From contig NC_053395.1 of NCBI RefSeq assembly GCF_905171765.1, positions 189,413,577-189,477,576 of the forward strand: a stretch of DNA of 64,000 nucleotides, written 5' to 3'. Below, in pieces: positions 59,601 through 62,727 of the stretch (positions are counted from its first letter, which is position 1; every line of letters starts with the position of its first letter). The notes under the pieces are model-generated. The model searched no databases, was not told the origin of the DNA, and was given only the letters and a program-made list of their open reading frames with translations. The position numbers were made by a program, and so were the translations under genes. Origin of the DNA: Bufo bufo (lineage: Eukaryota; Chordata; Amphibia; Anura; Bufonidae).

Positions 59601-62356
59601 CATTGTACGGTGGGGGGTTTCCCCCACTCCCCACTGTGACAGCGGGGCTCAAGAGACAGCTGCCCCTTTTGCCCCACGTTAAAGATCTCCCTGATGGGGG
59701 ATATGTGGATGACACTGTTATGACGGATCTGTGGATGATGTACTGTTATGGGGGATCTGTGGATGACACTGTTATGGAGGCATCTGTGGATGACACTGTT
59801 ATGGGGATCTGTGGATGACACTGCTATGGGGCATCTGTGGATGACACACTGCTATGGGGGATCTGTGGATGACACACTTGTATGGAGGATCTGTGGATGA
59901 CGCACTGTTATGGGGGCAACTGTGGATAATGCACTGTTATGGGGATCTGTGGATGATGCACTGTTATGGGGGCAACTGTGGATGACGCACTGTTATGGGG
60001 CAACTGTGGATGACACTGTTATGGGGGCATCTGTGGATGACGCACTGGTATGGGGGCATCTGTGGATGATGCACTGCTATGGGGGCATCTGTGGATGACG
60101 CACTGTTATGGGGGCATCTGTGGATGACGCACTGTTATGGGGGCATCTGTGGATGATGCACTGTTATGGGGGCATCTGTGGATGACGCACTGGTATGGGG
60201 GCATCTGTGGATGATACTGTTATGGGGGATCTGTGGATGACACTGTTATGGAGGGGATCTGTGGATGACACATATATTGCTCTGGAGCATGTGTCCTGGA
60301 AGAAGACCGCAAAGGTTACAGCGGCTGGCATAATGAGTTCTTCGGCAATGCAGCAAGGAATCAAAGACCAGCCAAAAAAGCCAGTCTTTGTAAATGACCC
60401 CCAGTGCCTCTGAGATAACTTTTTGCCTGTTTGTAAGAGGATGCAGCTGCGCTGATTACTTGGCCTCTCAGTCGACCTGCCGGTCCTCATGCACACGACT
60501 GTAGTATATGGACATCACATGTGTTCCGTTCCGCTTCCCCGCAAAAAAAGTTAGAGCATGTCCTATCCGCAGTTTGCGGACCGCAAAACACTTACGGACG
60601 TGTGAATGGACCCTAACCTGCATTGTTTGAGGCCAGCACACTGACCCATTGATTTCTATGAGGCCATGCACACATCCAGATTTTATGTGGATCCGAGTGG
60701 CCATTCCACAAATTCTAAAACGTGTCCTATTCTTGTCTGTGTAGTGGATGAGAATACCCTTCCTATTGATGGAAGTCAGAAAAATGCGGAATTCACACAG
60801 AAGGTATCCGTATTTTGCAGATCCTTTGTTTACAGAGCAAAACACGGACATGGCCCTCCGCCAGTCACTTCTTACCTTTGCCTAGCGACTTTACTATAAT
60901 GTATAGTCACACACTGACTGACACAGGATACATATAAGAAAAAAATAGATCATTTGAGGACCAGTTAAATAAGCGGGGAATGTATATCCCAGTATGCATG
61001 TATGATTAAGATGTGACTGTTATAATTTGCAGCAGCATAGCCATCCCAGTGTAAGGTACAACGAGTCTAGACACCTTTTACTCATGAGAACTAGCCACAC
61101 ACGAGGCTCTCCCCATCTACATGTGAATGAAGCCCGCCAAACACTCATTACAGCACCAGTCCCTGGAGCAGCCTGCAGGAGTTTAGCCTCAGCTGCGACC
61201 TGTAGCTGCGCTTTGTATACCAGGGGCTACGGAAGAAAGTGAGCTGCCCTAGTGATGATGGGCACGGAGGAGTACTGAGCATGGCACACAATGTGCAGAA
61301 CTTTACCCCGGCATTTACCCTCCCAATTACCTGCCACGTCTGCCTAGGCAAGGACAGGGCCGTCTTTAATGTGGCGACACCGTCACGGAGCTGCCTTGGG
61401 GCCCCCCAGGATCAACTGGACCTGGGGCAACTTCCCCTTTTGCCCCGCGTTAAAGACGGCCCTGACCTGGATACATGTCAATTCAAAACCAGGTGTAAAA
61501 AATATATAAAATCTGATCTACATAGAGCAAAGTGGTCCTGTCCGTTTTCTGAAGAGCATCTATAAGATGGCCATGGCGTTGTCTCATCCTGTTTTGGGAG
61601 CTGTTCAAAAATGCTCACCATCCGTATGGCAATTAAGATGCCTTCAAGCTGTGCTTTTTCATGTGTCGGAACATGACATCCTGGGACTGGAGCCAGTCAG
61701 CAGTACTAAAGCACAAATACTATGATCTTCATTAGAGAGATCTGTCTGGTGATCCCTTTAAAAACTGGCAAATGCTTCTCTCACCTCTGGCTAGGGTGAG
61801 CCAGTGATAAAATAGTACATTATCATGGTGCAATTAAATATTACATAACTCAGTGTATGCTCCTTGGCAGGGAAATTTTCTTTGTAGCAAGTATTATTTT
61901 ATAAATCAAATACATCAGCTTTTCTGTGACTGTTTTAGAAGTACCAGTTATGACCAACAGGTGGCAATGTAGAGACCTCAGCTTTTTAAATGTACATTAT
62001 TATCCCCGGAAATATGTGTCATACAATAACAAATGCATTATTTTGTTGATATTTTTTTATTTATTTTAAGAAAGGAATATGAAATGATGGTAATGGAATT
62101 ACACATGGAAAGTCTCTACTTAACTTCAGATCTGTCACCTGAAGCTACCTTTCAATGTTAGGTGCTTAGACTAATAACCTTGTTATTGTAACCTTATGAT
62201 TACCAGAAAAAGAAGACGAAACAGAAGAATGTAATTATGAGGATACTGAAGTACAATGCTACAGAATGGCCATACCTTGTTTTAGGATCTATAGGAGCAG
62301 CCATTAATGGAACCCTTACTCCACTTTATGCTCTTCTGTTTAGTCAGATACTGGGG
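17600..62356 (+). CDS. ABCB11: ABCB11 bile salt export pump (partial gene: coding exons 2-19)
   Basis: ABCB11 is the ATP-driven exporter of bile salts at the hepatocyte canalicular membrane. Eighteen exons join in one frame to 772 codons: 17600-17627, 24662-24692, 26335-26395, 26787-27025, 28705-28789, 30165-30298, 31751-31922, 33707-33831, 33927-34101, 35229-35342, 37191-37301, 46839-46964, 49929-50132, 50372-50542, 53907-54087, 54259-54322, 57916-58060, 62207-62356. The layout is TM1-6, NBD1 (Walker A, Q-loop, signature, Walker B, H-loop), linker, TM7. ABCB11 is preferred over ABCB1/ABCB4 because NBD1 Walker B reads [11 protein letters not shown], with Met at the catalytic Glu position, and the linker keeps RTFSRGSYQ and RSKSQLS. 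Lengths of exons 5, 7-15 and 17 equal those I recall for human. TM8-12 and NBD2 lie beyond the window. The 5' non-coding exon was not found. Confidence 0.96.
18253..18780. mobile_element. MITE (528 bp) inside the LINE
   Basis: Inverted ends AAAGGGCCCTTTACATGGG / CCCATGTAAAGGGAGCTTT. It interrupts the LINE between AATCATGTCACCCC and ATGTCTTTTCTCAAGAC, which are adjacent in the copy at 52763-53292. It holds a further insertion at 18417-18563. Confidence 0.8.
18417..18563. mobile_element. Foldback MITE (147 bp), third nesting level
   Basis: The arms ATGCTCAACCTGCGGCCCTC (18422-) and GAGGGCCGCAGGTTGAGCAT (18540-18559) pair across almost the whole element around a loop near 18490. It carries the AAAACTACAACTCCCA motif typical of this family. 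Confidence 0.85.
18840..18968. mobile_element. Small MITE (129 bp) inside the LINE
   Basis: Inverted ends GGTGCATTTACAC / GTGTAAATGCACC. The flanks CTAAG / ATAAG collapse to the single CTAAGACCCTCC expected from the intact LINE, showing a short target duplication (TAAG). Confidence 0.8.
19219..23299. mobile_element. hAT-type element (4.1 kb) filled with a tandem array
   Basis: The ends are TAGAGATGGCCCGAAC and GTTCGCGACATCACTA (13 of 16 positions paired), with the exact 8-bp duplication TATCTAAA (19211-19218 and 23300-23307). About 3.1 kb of the interior is the array at 19662-22790; unique arms of about 440 bp (left) and 510 bp (right) flank it. A 152-codon ORF in the right arm (22848-23306) has no recognisable domain and runs into the terminal repeat, so I do not count it as a gene. 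It is in intron 2 of ABCB11. Confidence 0.88.
19662..22790. repeat. Tandem array with higher-order structure (about 141 / 281 / 562 bp)
   Basis: The basic unit is about 138-146 bp and contains GACTGTAGTGTGCCCACTGC. From about 20221 units pair into 281-bp dimers (CTAAGGTTAGTT type alternating with TTTCAGCTGCTTGCC type). From about 20503 to 22110 dimers alternate again (GCTTAAAAAAGG with AATGTAA; GCATAAAAAAGG with AGTGTAA), giving about three 562-bp tetramers that look almost identical. The right part (22110-22790) has older, more diverged monomers with GCCGATAAATAAGG. Confidence 0.93.
24121..24420. repeat. MITE fragment, GGACCCATTGACTT family
   Basis: Near-palindromic; GGACCCATTGACTTGAATGG and its inverse CCATTCAAGTCAATGGGTCC lie 130 bp apart, and AAAGATAGGGCATGTCCTATC twice. 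Diverged relative of 6959-7420. Confidence 0.65.
24662..24692 (+). CDS. ABCB11: ABCB11 exon 3
   Basis: This 31-nt microexon lies between a pyrimidine-rich acceptor (ttctttttcag) and a GTATGT donor. It enters in phase 1 and leaves in phase 2, as the human exon does. It encodes [11 protein letters not shown] of the cytosolic N-terminus, which is poorly conserved in the family. Support comes from frame continuity and splice sites. Confidence 0.7.
24833..25147. mobile_element. hAT-type MITE (315 bp)
   Basis: Imperfect inverted ends TAGGGACGTAATTATAGG and the match ending TAGCTACGCCCCTG, with near-identical 8-bp flanks ACAACAAG / ACAACAGA. It belongs to the CAGGGGCGTAACTA-type family. It lies in ABCB11 intron 3. 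Apparent ORFs inside are not coding. Confidence 0.7.
25156..26334. other. Intron 3 remainder: repeat remnants only
   Basis: 25300-25420 has a dispersed motif (GATCAGGCAGAATACACC, GCGCGAAACATGCTG). 25470-25650 is a GATAGGATAAGCCATCA-type fragment. The rest has no exon or repeat I recognise up to the exon 4 acceptor. Confidence 0.45.
26335..26395 (+). CDS. ABCB11: ABCB11 exon 4
   Basis: The exon is 61 nt with a long poly-T acceptor and a GTAAGA donor. It encodes a lysine-rich stretch and then IRVGFFQL, which matches the RVGFFQL motif just before TM1 of the bile salt export pump. It ends in phase 0 as in human. Confidence 0.92.
26787..27025 (+). CDS. ABCB11: ABCB11 exon 5 (TM1 and glycosylated loop)
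   Basis: The exon is 239 nt, the same length as human exon 5. It encodes [22 protein letters not shown]1 and the first extracellular loop. The loop has four N-glycosylation sequons (NKT, NDT, NGT, NST) in about 25 residues, in keeping with the heavily glycosylated first loop of ABCB11. The donor is gtaag after phase 2. Confidence 0.97.
27026..28005. other. Intron 5, left part
   Basis: 27640-27740 is a short GAGACCCCCACTGATCAGATG repeat fragment. Otherwise nothing recognised. Confidence 0.45.
28006..28442. repeat. MITE with AAAGGGGTTATCCCATGA ends
   Basis: Inverted ends AAAGGGGTTATCCCATGA / TCATGGGACAACCTCTTTTAA. The right two thirds match 16605-16868 in the same orientation (GCTGCAGCTCAGGGGGCGTG onward). 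It is in intron 5 of ABCB11. Confidence 0.75.
28705..28789 (+). CDS. ABCB11: ABCB11 exon 6 (TM2)
   Basis: The exon is 85 nt with acceptor attcacag and donor gtatag. It encodes [20 protein letters not shown] and the rest of TM2, ending SYFQ. It is one codon shorter than the human exon (88 nt as I recall it) and keeps phase 2 to 0. A MITE ends about 260 bp upstream. Confidence 0.95.
28885..29205. repeat. GATAGGTCATCAATATC repeat
   Basis: The left arm GGGATAGGTCATCAATATCT and right arm GATGGCCTATCCTGAGGACA form an imperfect inverted repeat around a GC-rich middle with GGGGGTCCGACA. Intron 6. A short TAGGGATGAG...CTCATCCCTG element follows (about 29207-29445). Confidence 0.7.
29479..29967. repeat. 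Long foldback element (489 bp)
   Basis: The arms of about 230 bp pair throughout: AGAGGGCATCTGTCAGCAGA with TCTGCTGACATATAGCC; CTGACCTGTTACATGTGCAC with GTGCACATGTAACAGGTCAG; the loop is near 29720 (GGCAGTGAAAACATCATCAT). Intron 6 of ABCB11, ending about 200 bp before exon 7. ORFs on both strands are mirror images of the palindrome. Confidence 0.88.
30165..30298 (+). CDS. ABCB11: ABCB11 exon 7 (end of TM2, intracellular loop 1)
   Basis: The exon is 134 nt, as in human, with acceptor ccctacag and donor gtaagg. It encodes [13 protein letters not shown] and ends in [16 protein letters not shown], a signature of the first intracellular coupling loop of ABCB exporters. Confidence 0.97.
30697..31063. 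repeat. MITE (CATTTATTAAGAC family)
   Basis: GGGGCACATTTATTAAGACC at the left and CAGTATCGTAAATGACCCC at the right, with GGTGGATCCGCC inside. Same family as 36228-36548. Intron 7. Confidence 0.7.
31370..31505. repeat. Short foldback (TCACTAGAGGGAGCTG arms)
   Basis: ATCACTAGAGGGAGCTGTGG and CAGCTCCCCCTAGTGAT form arms around a loop at about 31440. A relative is at about 50820-50930 (CACCACTTGGGGGAAGCTCA / AGCTCCCCCTAGTGGTGG). Confidence 0.65.
31751..31922 (+). CDS. ABCB11: ABCB11 exon 8 (TM3-TM4)
   Basis: The exon is 172 nt, as in human, with acceptor caaacag and donor gtaagt. It opens with [12 protein letters not shown], the conserved DINKINDAIADQ block. TM3 follows, then [16 protein letters not shown] (TM4). 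Confidence 0.97.
32281..32660. repeat. GATAGGTCATCAATATC-type repeat, intron 8
   Basis: GGATAGGCTATCAATACCTG at the left pairs with GATATTGATGGCCTATCCTG at the right. It is directly followed by the solo LTR at 32674. Confidence 0.65.
32674..33353. mobile_element. Solo LTR (680 bp)
   Basis: It starts TGTCAAGTCAGG and ends TGTGTGACACA, with 5-bp flanks AACAT (32669-32673 and 33354-33358). It contains a GC- and CpG-rich segment (32700-32900) and an imperfect duplication near 33030-33110 (TTTGCATCTCCTGGTATTGA twice). Short ORFs here are not genes. It lies in intron 8. Confidence 0.82.
33707..33831 (+). CDS. ABCB11: ABCB11 exon 9 (intracellular loop 2)
   Basis: The exon is 125 nt, as in human, with acceptor tttttag and donor gtggga. 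It encodes [20 protein letters not shown] and then [14 protein letters not shown], the conserved coupling helix and extended cytosolic helix. The following intron is only 95 bp, the shortest in the gene. Confidence 0.97.
33927..34101 (+). CDS. ABCB11: ABCB11 exon 10 (TM5)
   Basis: The exon is 175 nt, as in human, with acceptor attacag and donor gtaaat. It encodes [20 protein letters not shown] followed by [18 protein letters not shown] (TM5). Reading through the donor gives a longer apparent ORF to 34311; the GT and the change in sequence character mark the exon end. Confidence 0.97.
34495..35150. repeat. Repeat with about 90-bp tandem units, intron 10
   Basis: Four units (34605-34975) contain GTGTGCCAGTATATAATGCC and GGCCCCCAGTAGATGCCCC. 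The following segment has GGCTCAGGCAGCGCGATGAC. Same family as 2265-2889 plus 4480-4650. ORFs on both strands are repeat by-products. It ends about 80 bp before exon 11. Confidence 0.75.
35229..35342 (+). CDS. ABCB11: ABCB11 exon 11 (TM6)
   Basis: The exon is 114 nt, as in human, with acceptor tcttttag and donor gtatgt. It encodes [20 protein letters not shown] then [18 protein letters not shown], which is TM6 and the start of the NBD1 connector. The retained [14 protein letters not shown] block is characteristic of the family. Confidence 0.97.
35370..35735. repeat. Diverged GC-rich repeat fragment, intron 11
   Basis: GGATCCATGGGGATTCAATCACTGG and the CAGCCCCTTTAA end are typical of the family that ends in CCCCTTTAA. 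Boundaries uncertain. Confidence 0.45.
36228..36548. repeat. MITE (CATTTATTAAGAC family)
   Basis: GGGGTTATTTATTAAGATGG at the left and CAGCATTATAAATGACCCC at the right. About 80% similar to 30697-31063 by eye. Intron 11. A related degraded repeat (AACTATCAAATCTGCTACGCC ... GATAAATTCCCCCC) follows at 36643-37047. Confidence 0.7.
37191..37301 (+). CDS. ABCB11: ABCB11 exon 12 (start of NBD1, A-loop)
   Basis: The exon is 111 nt, as in human, with acceptor tttcattag and donor gtatgg. It encodes [20 protein letters not shown] and then [15 protein letters not shown]. The Tyr of YPSRP is the A-loop aromatic that stacks on adenine. It is followed by the largest intron (9.5 kb), which holds the Tc1/LTR nest. 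Confidence 0.97.
37302..38057. other. Start of intron 12, nothing recognised
   Basis: AT-rich sequence without exon-like ORFs or clear repeat ends, up to the CCCCATGCACTCGACC foldback fragment (38058-38266) into which the Tc1 element was inserted. Confidence 0.45.
38461..39444 (-). repeat. 3' LTR of the cold-shock-domain element
   Basis: This 984-bp copy pairs with 42113-43096, with equal length and five transitions between them. It carries the same TATA-like box at 39228-39236. The CAAA target duplication precedes it at 38457-38460. Confidence 0.92.
39445..39460 (-). other. Putative polypurine tract
   Basis: On the minus strand the bases just before the 3' LTR read TTAAAGCAGTGGGGTA. They are purine-rich and directly abut the LTR, the usual place for the plus-strand primer. 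Confidence 0.5.
40298..41827 (-). CDS. LTR-element protein with cold-shock domain (gag-position ORF)
   Basis: Intact 509-residue ORF, the only long ORF of the LTR element and in the place of gag. ATG at 41827 is chosen for its strong context (AAGATGG); the frame stays open upstream to about 41965 without an ATG. Seen in order: Ala/Ser-rich N-terminus (1-20); region of unknown fold (21-110); PPAY, a PPxY late-domain-like motif (116-119); helical region (about 141-190); cold-shock domain (about 195-265) with an RNP1-like KARGYGFI, an RNP2-like DLYVNRRSV and a closing GPYATAVT; acidic and Pro-rich spacer; predicted coiled coil (about 385-410); Pro-rich C-terminus. Cold-shock domains bind single-stranded RNA or DNA, so an RNA-packaging role is an inference. 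No CCHC zinc knuckle is visible. It is richer in GC and CpG than its surroundings. Confidence 0.85.
   Translation of the reverse strand: MAAEATEIAAASSSSRKGGKNWRLFEEIAGRSSRSGATAYLDICMSASMDSAFHILEYLGGGLPVQWEDLADLIDATLSLSREGSSMLESEQSFAATSAPEIPEMTDIGVEPEEAPPAYSPGPEKPACPPREKEPEPCYGSWRDFFQPSFKWSSLMAEIREAAIKRNTKTKIYYEELTKTIHERHTDTQPRLERRKGLVVSFDKARGYGFIQDYLTGRDLYVNRRSVKRDYLPSYQHSLREGEEVEFTPAESLRGPYATAVTRPKRELEDWEAEEDYSGCEREPERSPEPAHHALKERSSFIGPNVFWQPTVLEKWVSPYPSPELPRREKTIQDMENLKGLRNTFENIRRGRRPDAPPEPAEAASEASLTVPAPAAPADDRDSDTESIGEQIVRLEEKLRELRKIATARIRTPPKKDEVRVPVTTRKPPSANVAPSRPQGRPVIPVSCCTEPTGPLAAAVPNALHPTIIMPGPVRSTQGFTSRSMGPIPIRGPFTLQLPLTPLCGHILL
42086..42103 (-). other. Putative primer-binding site
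   Basis: On the minus strand, nine bases after the 5' LTR, the sequence reads TGGCGTCACGAACAGGAT. The spacing of TGGCG and CAGGAT resembles the 3' end of a serine tRNA, but the match is incomplete and the nine-base offset is unusual. The 13-mer TGGCGTCACGAAC also occurs inside both LTRs, which weakens the call. Confidence 0.4.
42113..43096 (-). repeat. 5' LTR of the cold-shock-domain element
   Basis: This 984-bp repeat is about 99.5% identical to 38461-39444. On the minus strand it begins TGTAGTGTACGGGG and ends TACGCTGCA. A TATA-like box (TTTATATAA on the minus strand, 42880-42888) lies about 210 bp into the LTR and is the likely core promoter. Confidence 0.92.
42880..42888 (-). promoter_or_regulatory. 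TATA-like box in the 5' LTR
   Basis: TTTATATAA on the minus strand, followed by AGGCCCAGTC. It lies about 210 bp from the outer end of the 5' LTR, in the same relative place in both LTRs. It is the best core promoter candidate for transcription of the element. Confidence 0.45.
43187..44174 (+). pseudogene. Tc1 transposase pseudogene (DD34E)
   Basis: About 330 codons. The N-terminus has the paired-type helix-turn-helix ([20 protein letters not shown], then [17 protein letters not shown]) and a GRP-type hook motif. The frame changes near 43360 (just after SSGRPS), and an in-frame TAA lies at 43584-43586. The catalytic region follows in the same frame: SDE near 43610, QQDNATVH, and [12 protein letters not shown] with 34 residues between the second Asp and the Glu, hence DD34E. 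It ends at TGA 44172-44174. With one frameshift and one nonsense codon it should not make active transposase. Confidence 0.9.
44435..45188. other. Intron 12, unassigned, with a cysteine-containing ORF
   Basis: A 105-codon ORF (44626-44943, +) has eight Cys, most of them in its second half, but no family I recognise and no promoter or splice context. Treated as unassigned. Confidence 0.35.
45197..45500. mobile_element. hAT-type MITE (304 bp)
   Basis: The ends are CAGGGGTGCACC and GGTGCACCCCTG (perfect 12-bp inverted repeat), with the exact 8-bp duplication GTACCCAT (45189-45196 and 45501-45508). A related right end occurs at about 4813-4885. Confidence 0.93.
45509..46838. other. End of intron 12: SINE and unassigned repeats
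   Basis: 45600-45900 has GAAAGATCTTTC foldback motifs. The SINE is at 46041-46200. 46320-46540 has an imperfect inverted repeat (GTTTCCAACCTAGACTATGG with the GGCCAGGCTGGAAAC region). Nothing coding before exon 13. Confidence 0.45.
46041..46200 (+). mobile_element. tRNA-derived SINE (V-SINE-like), truncated
   Basis: It has an A-box-like TGGCTCAGTGG, an intact B box GGTTCGAATCC (46081-46091) and the same central domain as the copy at 53618. It loses similarity after AAAGACATACTTACA. A short (ATC)n run at 46241-46260 follows. Confidence 0.8.
46839..46964 (+). CDS. ABCB11: ABCB11 exon 13 (NBD1 Walker A)
   Basis: The exon is 126 nt, as in human, with acceptor atccacag and donor gtaact. It encodes [20 protein letters not shown], then [29 protein letters not shown] is the Walker A phosphate-binding loop. 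Confidence 0.98.
47297..47800 (-). mobile_element. CR1-like LINE 3' fragment (minus strand)
   Basis: A 5'-truncated copy of the same family as 1-743, in intron 13 of ABCB11, antisense. The ORF tail (47501-47767 on the minus strand) contains [29 protein letters not shown] and [12 protein letters not shown], matching the first copy nearly residue for residue. The truncation point is near 47800. Confidence 0.87.
48371..48873. repeat. MITE (503 bp, TTAGGCTACTTTCACAC ends)
   Basis: Perfect 17-bp inverted ends TTAGGCTACTTTCACAC / GTGTGAAAGTAGCCTAA and several internal palindromes (ACGGATCCACTGAGAATGCA, GAACGGATCC). Intron 13. It is flanked on both sides by text that looks like one older LTR-like repeat. 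Confidence 0.85.
48874..49860. repeat. Possible retroelement-derived sequence, intron 13
   Basis: Long open frames (49062-49463 and 49237-49803, +) without recognisable domains, and LTR-like composition. The segment left of the MITE (about 48300-48370) may belong to it. No paired ends or target duplication found. Confidence 0.35.
49929..50132 (+). CDS. ABCB11: ABCB11 exon 14 (NBD1 Q-loop and helical domain)
   Basis: The exon is 204 nt, as in human, with acceptor actcccag and donor gtaaaa. It encodes [20 protein letters not shown] then [20 protein letters not shown], with the Q-loop Gln in VEQEP, and ends in [13 protein letters not shown]. Confidence 0.98.
50372..50542 (+). CDS. ABCB11: ABCB11 exon 15 (NBD1 signature and Walker B)
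   Basis: The exon is 171 nt, as in human, with acceptor tcttttgtag and donor gttggt. It contains [20 protein letters not shown] (ABC signature with Met in place of the usual Leu) and [17 protein letters not shown] (Walker B and D-loop). Met replaces the catalytic Glu after the Walker B Asp. As I recall, human ABCB11 NBD1 has the same Met, so this is the expected degenerate ATP site and not damage. Confidence 0.98.
50543..52025. other. Intron 15, left part: foldback remnants
   Basis: 50820-50930 is a CCACTTGGGGGAAGCTC foldback. 51870-52000 has a dispersed motif GAAGACGCCGGGTGACCGGCG-AAAC. The rest is AT-rich with no exon or repeat recognised. Confidence 0.45.
52026..52485. repeat. MITE (GGTACTTTCACAC ends)
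   Basis: Ends TAAGGGTACTTTCACACTTG / CTAGTGTGAAAGTACCTTAA, with TTAA-like flanks. The interior is rich in GCCGGATCCG and resembles 744-1063 and 54487-55267. Confidence 0.8.
52763..53292 (+). mobile_element. LINE 3' fragment (second CR1/L2-like family)
   Basis: Uninterrupted but mutated copy in intron 15: ORF remnants ([21 protein letters not shown], [11 protein letters not shown]), a 3' UTR and the tail AACTATGTAACTATGTAAC. It is the best local reference for the boundaries of the insertions in 17863-19085. Confidence 0.83.
53618..53876 (+). mobile_element. tRNA-derived SINE (V-SINE-like), next to exon 16
   Basis: The head has a pol III A-box-like TGGCTCAGTGG and a degraded B box. The conserved central domain GTATGTTCTCCCCGTGTTTG / GTGGGTTTCCTCCGGG is followed by a tail ending GTCAGCGCTTTATAAGTGC. 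It stops about 30 bp before the first base of ABCB11 exon 16, so the branch-point region of that intron is at least partly SINE-derived. Confidence 0.82.
53907..54087 (+). CDS. ABCB11: ABCB11 exon 16 (NBD1 H-loop, start of linker)
   Basis: The exon is 181 nt with acceptor gcttttatag and donor gtatgt. It encodes [20 protein letters not shown] (H-loop His in AHRLST), then EKGTHEELL and [16 protein letters not shown]. It is seven codons shorter than the human exon (202 nt as I recall it), all in the linker end; the phase is kept. A SINE ends about 30 bp before the exon. Confidence 0.97.
54259..54322 (+). CDS. ABCB11: ABCB11 exon 17 (linker)
   Basis: The exon is 64 nt, the human length as I recall it, between acceptor gttgcag and donor gtctgt. 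It encodes [20 protein letters not shown] plus [12 protein letters not shown] is the conserved linker motif. A second in-phase acceptor (tcaaag, exon start 54247) would add 12 nt, four residues, and has the better upstream pyrimidine tract. The donor lacks the usual +3 purine plus AGT context. Confidence 0.9.
54487..55267. repeat. MITE (781 bp) with nested palindrome
   Basis: Ends TAAGGGCTCTTTCACACTTG / CAAGTGTGAAAGAGGCCTTA (near-perfect inverse). A second foldback inside (about 54780-55185) has arms GGTTACCATGGCTGCCGGGA and TGGCTGCCATAGTAAC, and GGCGCTCCAGAGTGACGTCA with TGACGTCATTCTGGAGCGCC. The latter contains two TGACGTCA CRE-like palindromes. Confidence 0.82.
55268..56419. other. Intron 17, middle: no gene recognised
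   Basis: 56190-56350 is a fragment of the 11826-12233 foldback family. Other sequence unassigned. Confidence 0.45.
56486..57094. mobile_element. Solo LTR (609 bp)
   Basis: It starts TGTCACGGACGT and ends CGAACGTGACA, with the exact 5-bp duplication GAGGT (56481-56485 and 57095-57099). It lies in intron 17 and splits an older foldback repeat (about 56420-57260) whose arms share AAGTCCAG.AGG and GCTCATTCTGGGCTTTGA. Confidence 0.9.
57261..57915. other. Intron 17, end: nothing recognised
   Basis: AT-rich, with an ORF of 144 codons that reads through the exon 18 acceptor in a different frame. No repeat ends found. Confidence 0.45.
57916..58060 (+). CDS. ABCB11: ABCB11 exon 18 (linker)
   Basis: The exon is 145 nt with acceptor gttttacag and donor gtaaca. 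It encodes [20 protein letters not shown] and then an acidic tail ending [11 protein letters not shown]. Only RSKSQLS aligns well with human; the exon is 42 nt (14 codons) longer than the human 103 nt I recall. Phase 2 to 0 is kept. The hAT element that fills most of intron 18 starts 39 bp after the donor. Confidence 0.93.
59695..60275. repeat. About 29-bp minisatellite (GGGGGCATCTGTGGATGACGC)
   Basis: About 20 imperfect units of GGGGGCATCTGTGGATGACG plus CACTGTTAT, with short 25-bp variants at the left. It lies inside the hAT element. Long ORFs across it reflect the repeat only. Confidence 0.9.
61354..61464. mobile_element. Short hAT-end unit (111 bp)
   Basis: CAGGGCCGTCTTTAATGTGG at the left and GCGTTAAAGACGGCCCTG at the right form a minimal element. 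It shares its right end with the 58100-61464 element. Its own left flank does not duplicate the right flank, so it may be an internal left end rather than a separate insertion. Confidence 0.55.
61473..62206. other. Intron 18, end: nothing recognised
   Basis: After the hAT target duplication the intron continues as AT-rich unique-looking sequence up to the exon 19 acceptor. Confidence 0.45.
62207..62356 (+). CDS. ABCB11: ABCB11 exon 19 (TM7)
   Basis: The exon is 150 nt with acceptor ttaccag and donor gtaagt. It encodes a basic stretch, then [20 protein letters not shown] and [20 protein letters not shown]: the elbow helix and TM7 at the start of the second half. It is five codons shorter than human at its N-terminal end. 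This is the last ABCB11 exon in the window. Confidence 0.97.
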
Positions 62357-62516
62357 GTAAGTAATGACCCTAAACCAAATAATCTCACCACAAGTGATTC
62401 CACATTCTTACACTCACAATGACACACCAGTATAATAAACATTGGTGGTGCAGTGGGCCCCCCCCCCAATATAATAAACATTGGTGGCGCAGTGCGCCCC
62501 CCCAACACCCCAGTAA

Positions 62517-62727
62517 AATTTCTGCAATAAATCTGCAGTGTGGGAATACACTCTTAAGGATCCTTAGATCCATTTGATTTCTTTGAGCTATTGTCAGAGC
62601 TATTGTCAGAAACGCGTAAGGACAGGAGGGTAAGGACAGGAGTTTCTGACAATAGCTCAAAGAAATCAAACGGATCTAAGGATCCTTAAGAGTATATTCC
62701 CACACTGCAGATTTATTGCAGAAATTT
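62517..62727. repeat. Inverted repeat with about 90-bp arms
   Basis: TTCTGCAATAAATCTGCAGT (62519-) and ACTGCAGATTTATTGCAGAA (62704-62723) lead into arms that also pair over TAAGGATCC, GAAATC and TTGTCAGAA. The loop near 62610-62640 contains GTAAGGACAGGAG twice. Intron 19. Confidence 0.82.

Larger units (their letters stand above)
58100..61464. mobile_element. hAT-type element (3.4 kb), composite, with internal minisatellite
   Basis: The ends are CAGGGCCGTCTTTAA and TTAAAGACGGCCCTG, with the exact 8-bp duplication ACCTGGAT (58092-58099 and 61465-61472). The left 460 bp match the reverse complement of the 2890-4471 element. Inside are a Gly/Cys-rich-looking but non-coding GTG-rich segment (58600-59520), end-like sequence at about 59670-59695, a 29-bp minisatellite, and a second left end at 61354. 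So the copy was probably enlarged by insertions of relatives. It starts 39 bp after the exon 18 donor of ABCB11. Confidence 0.85.
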
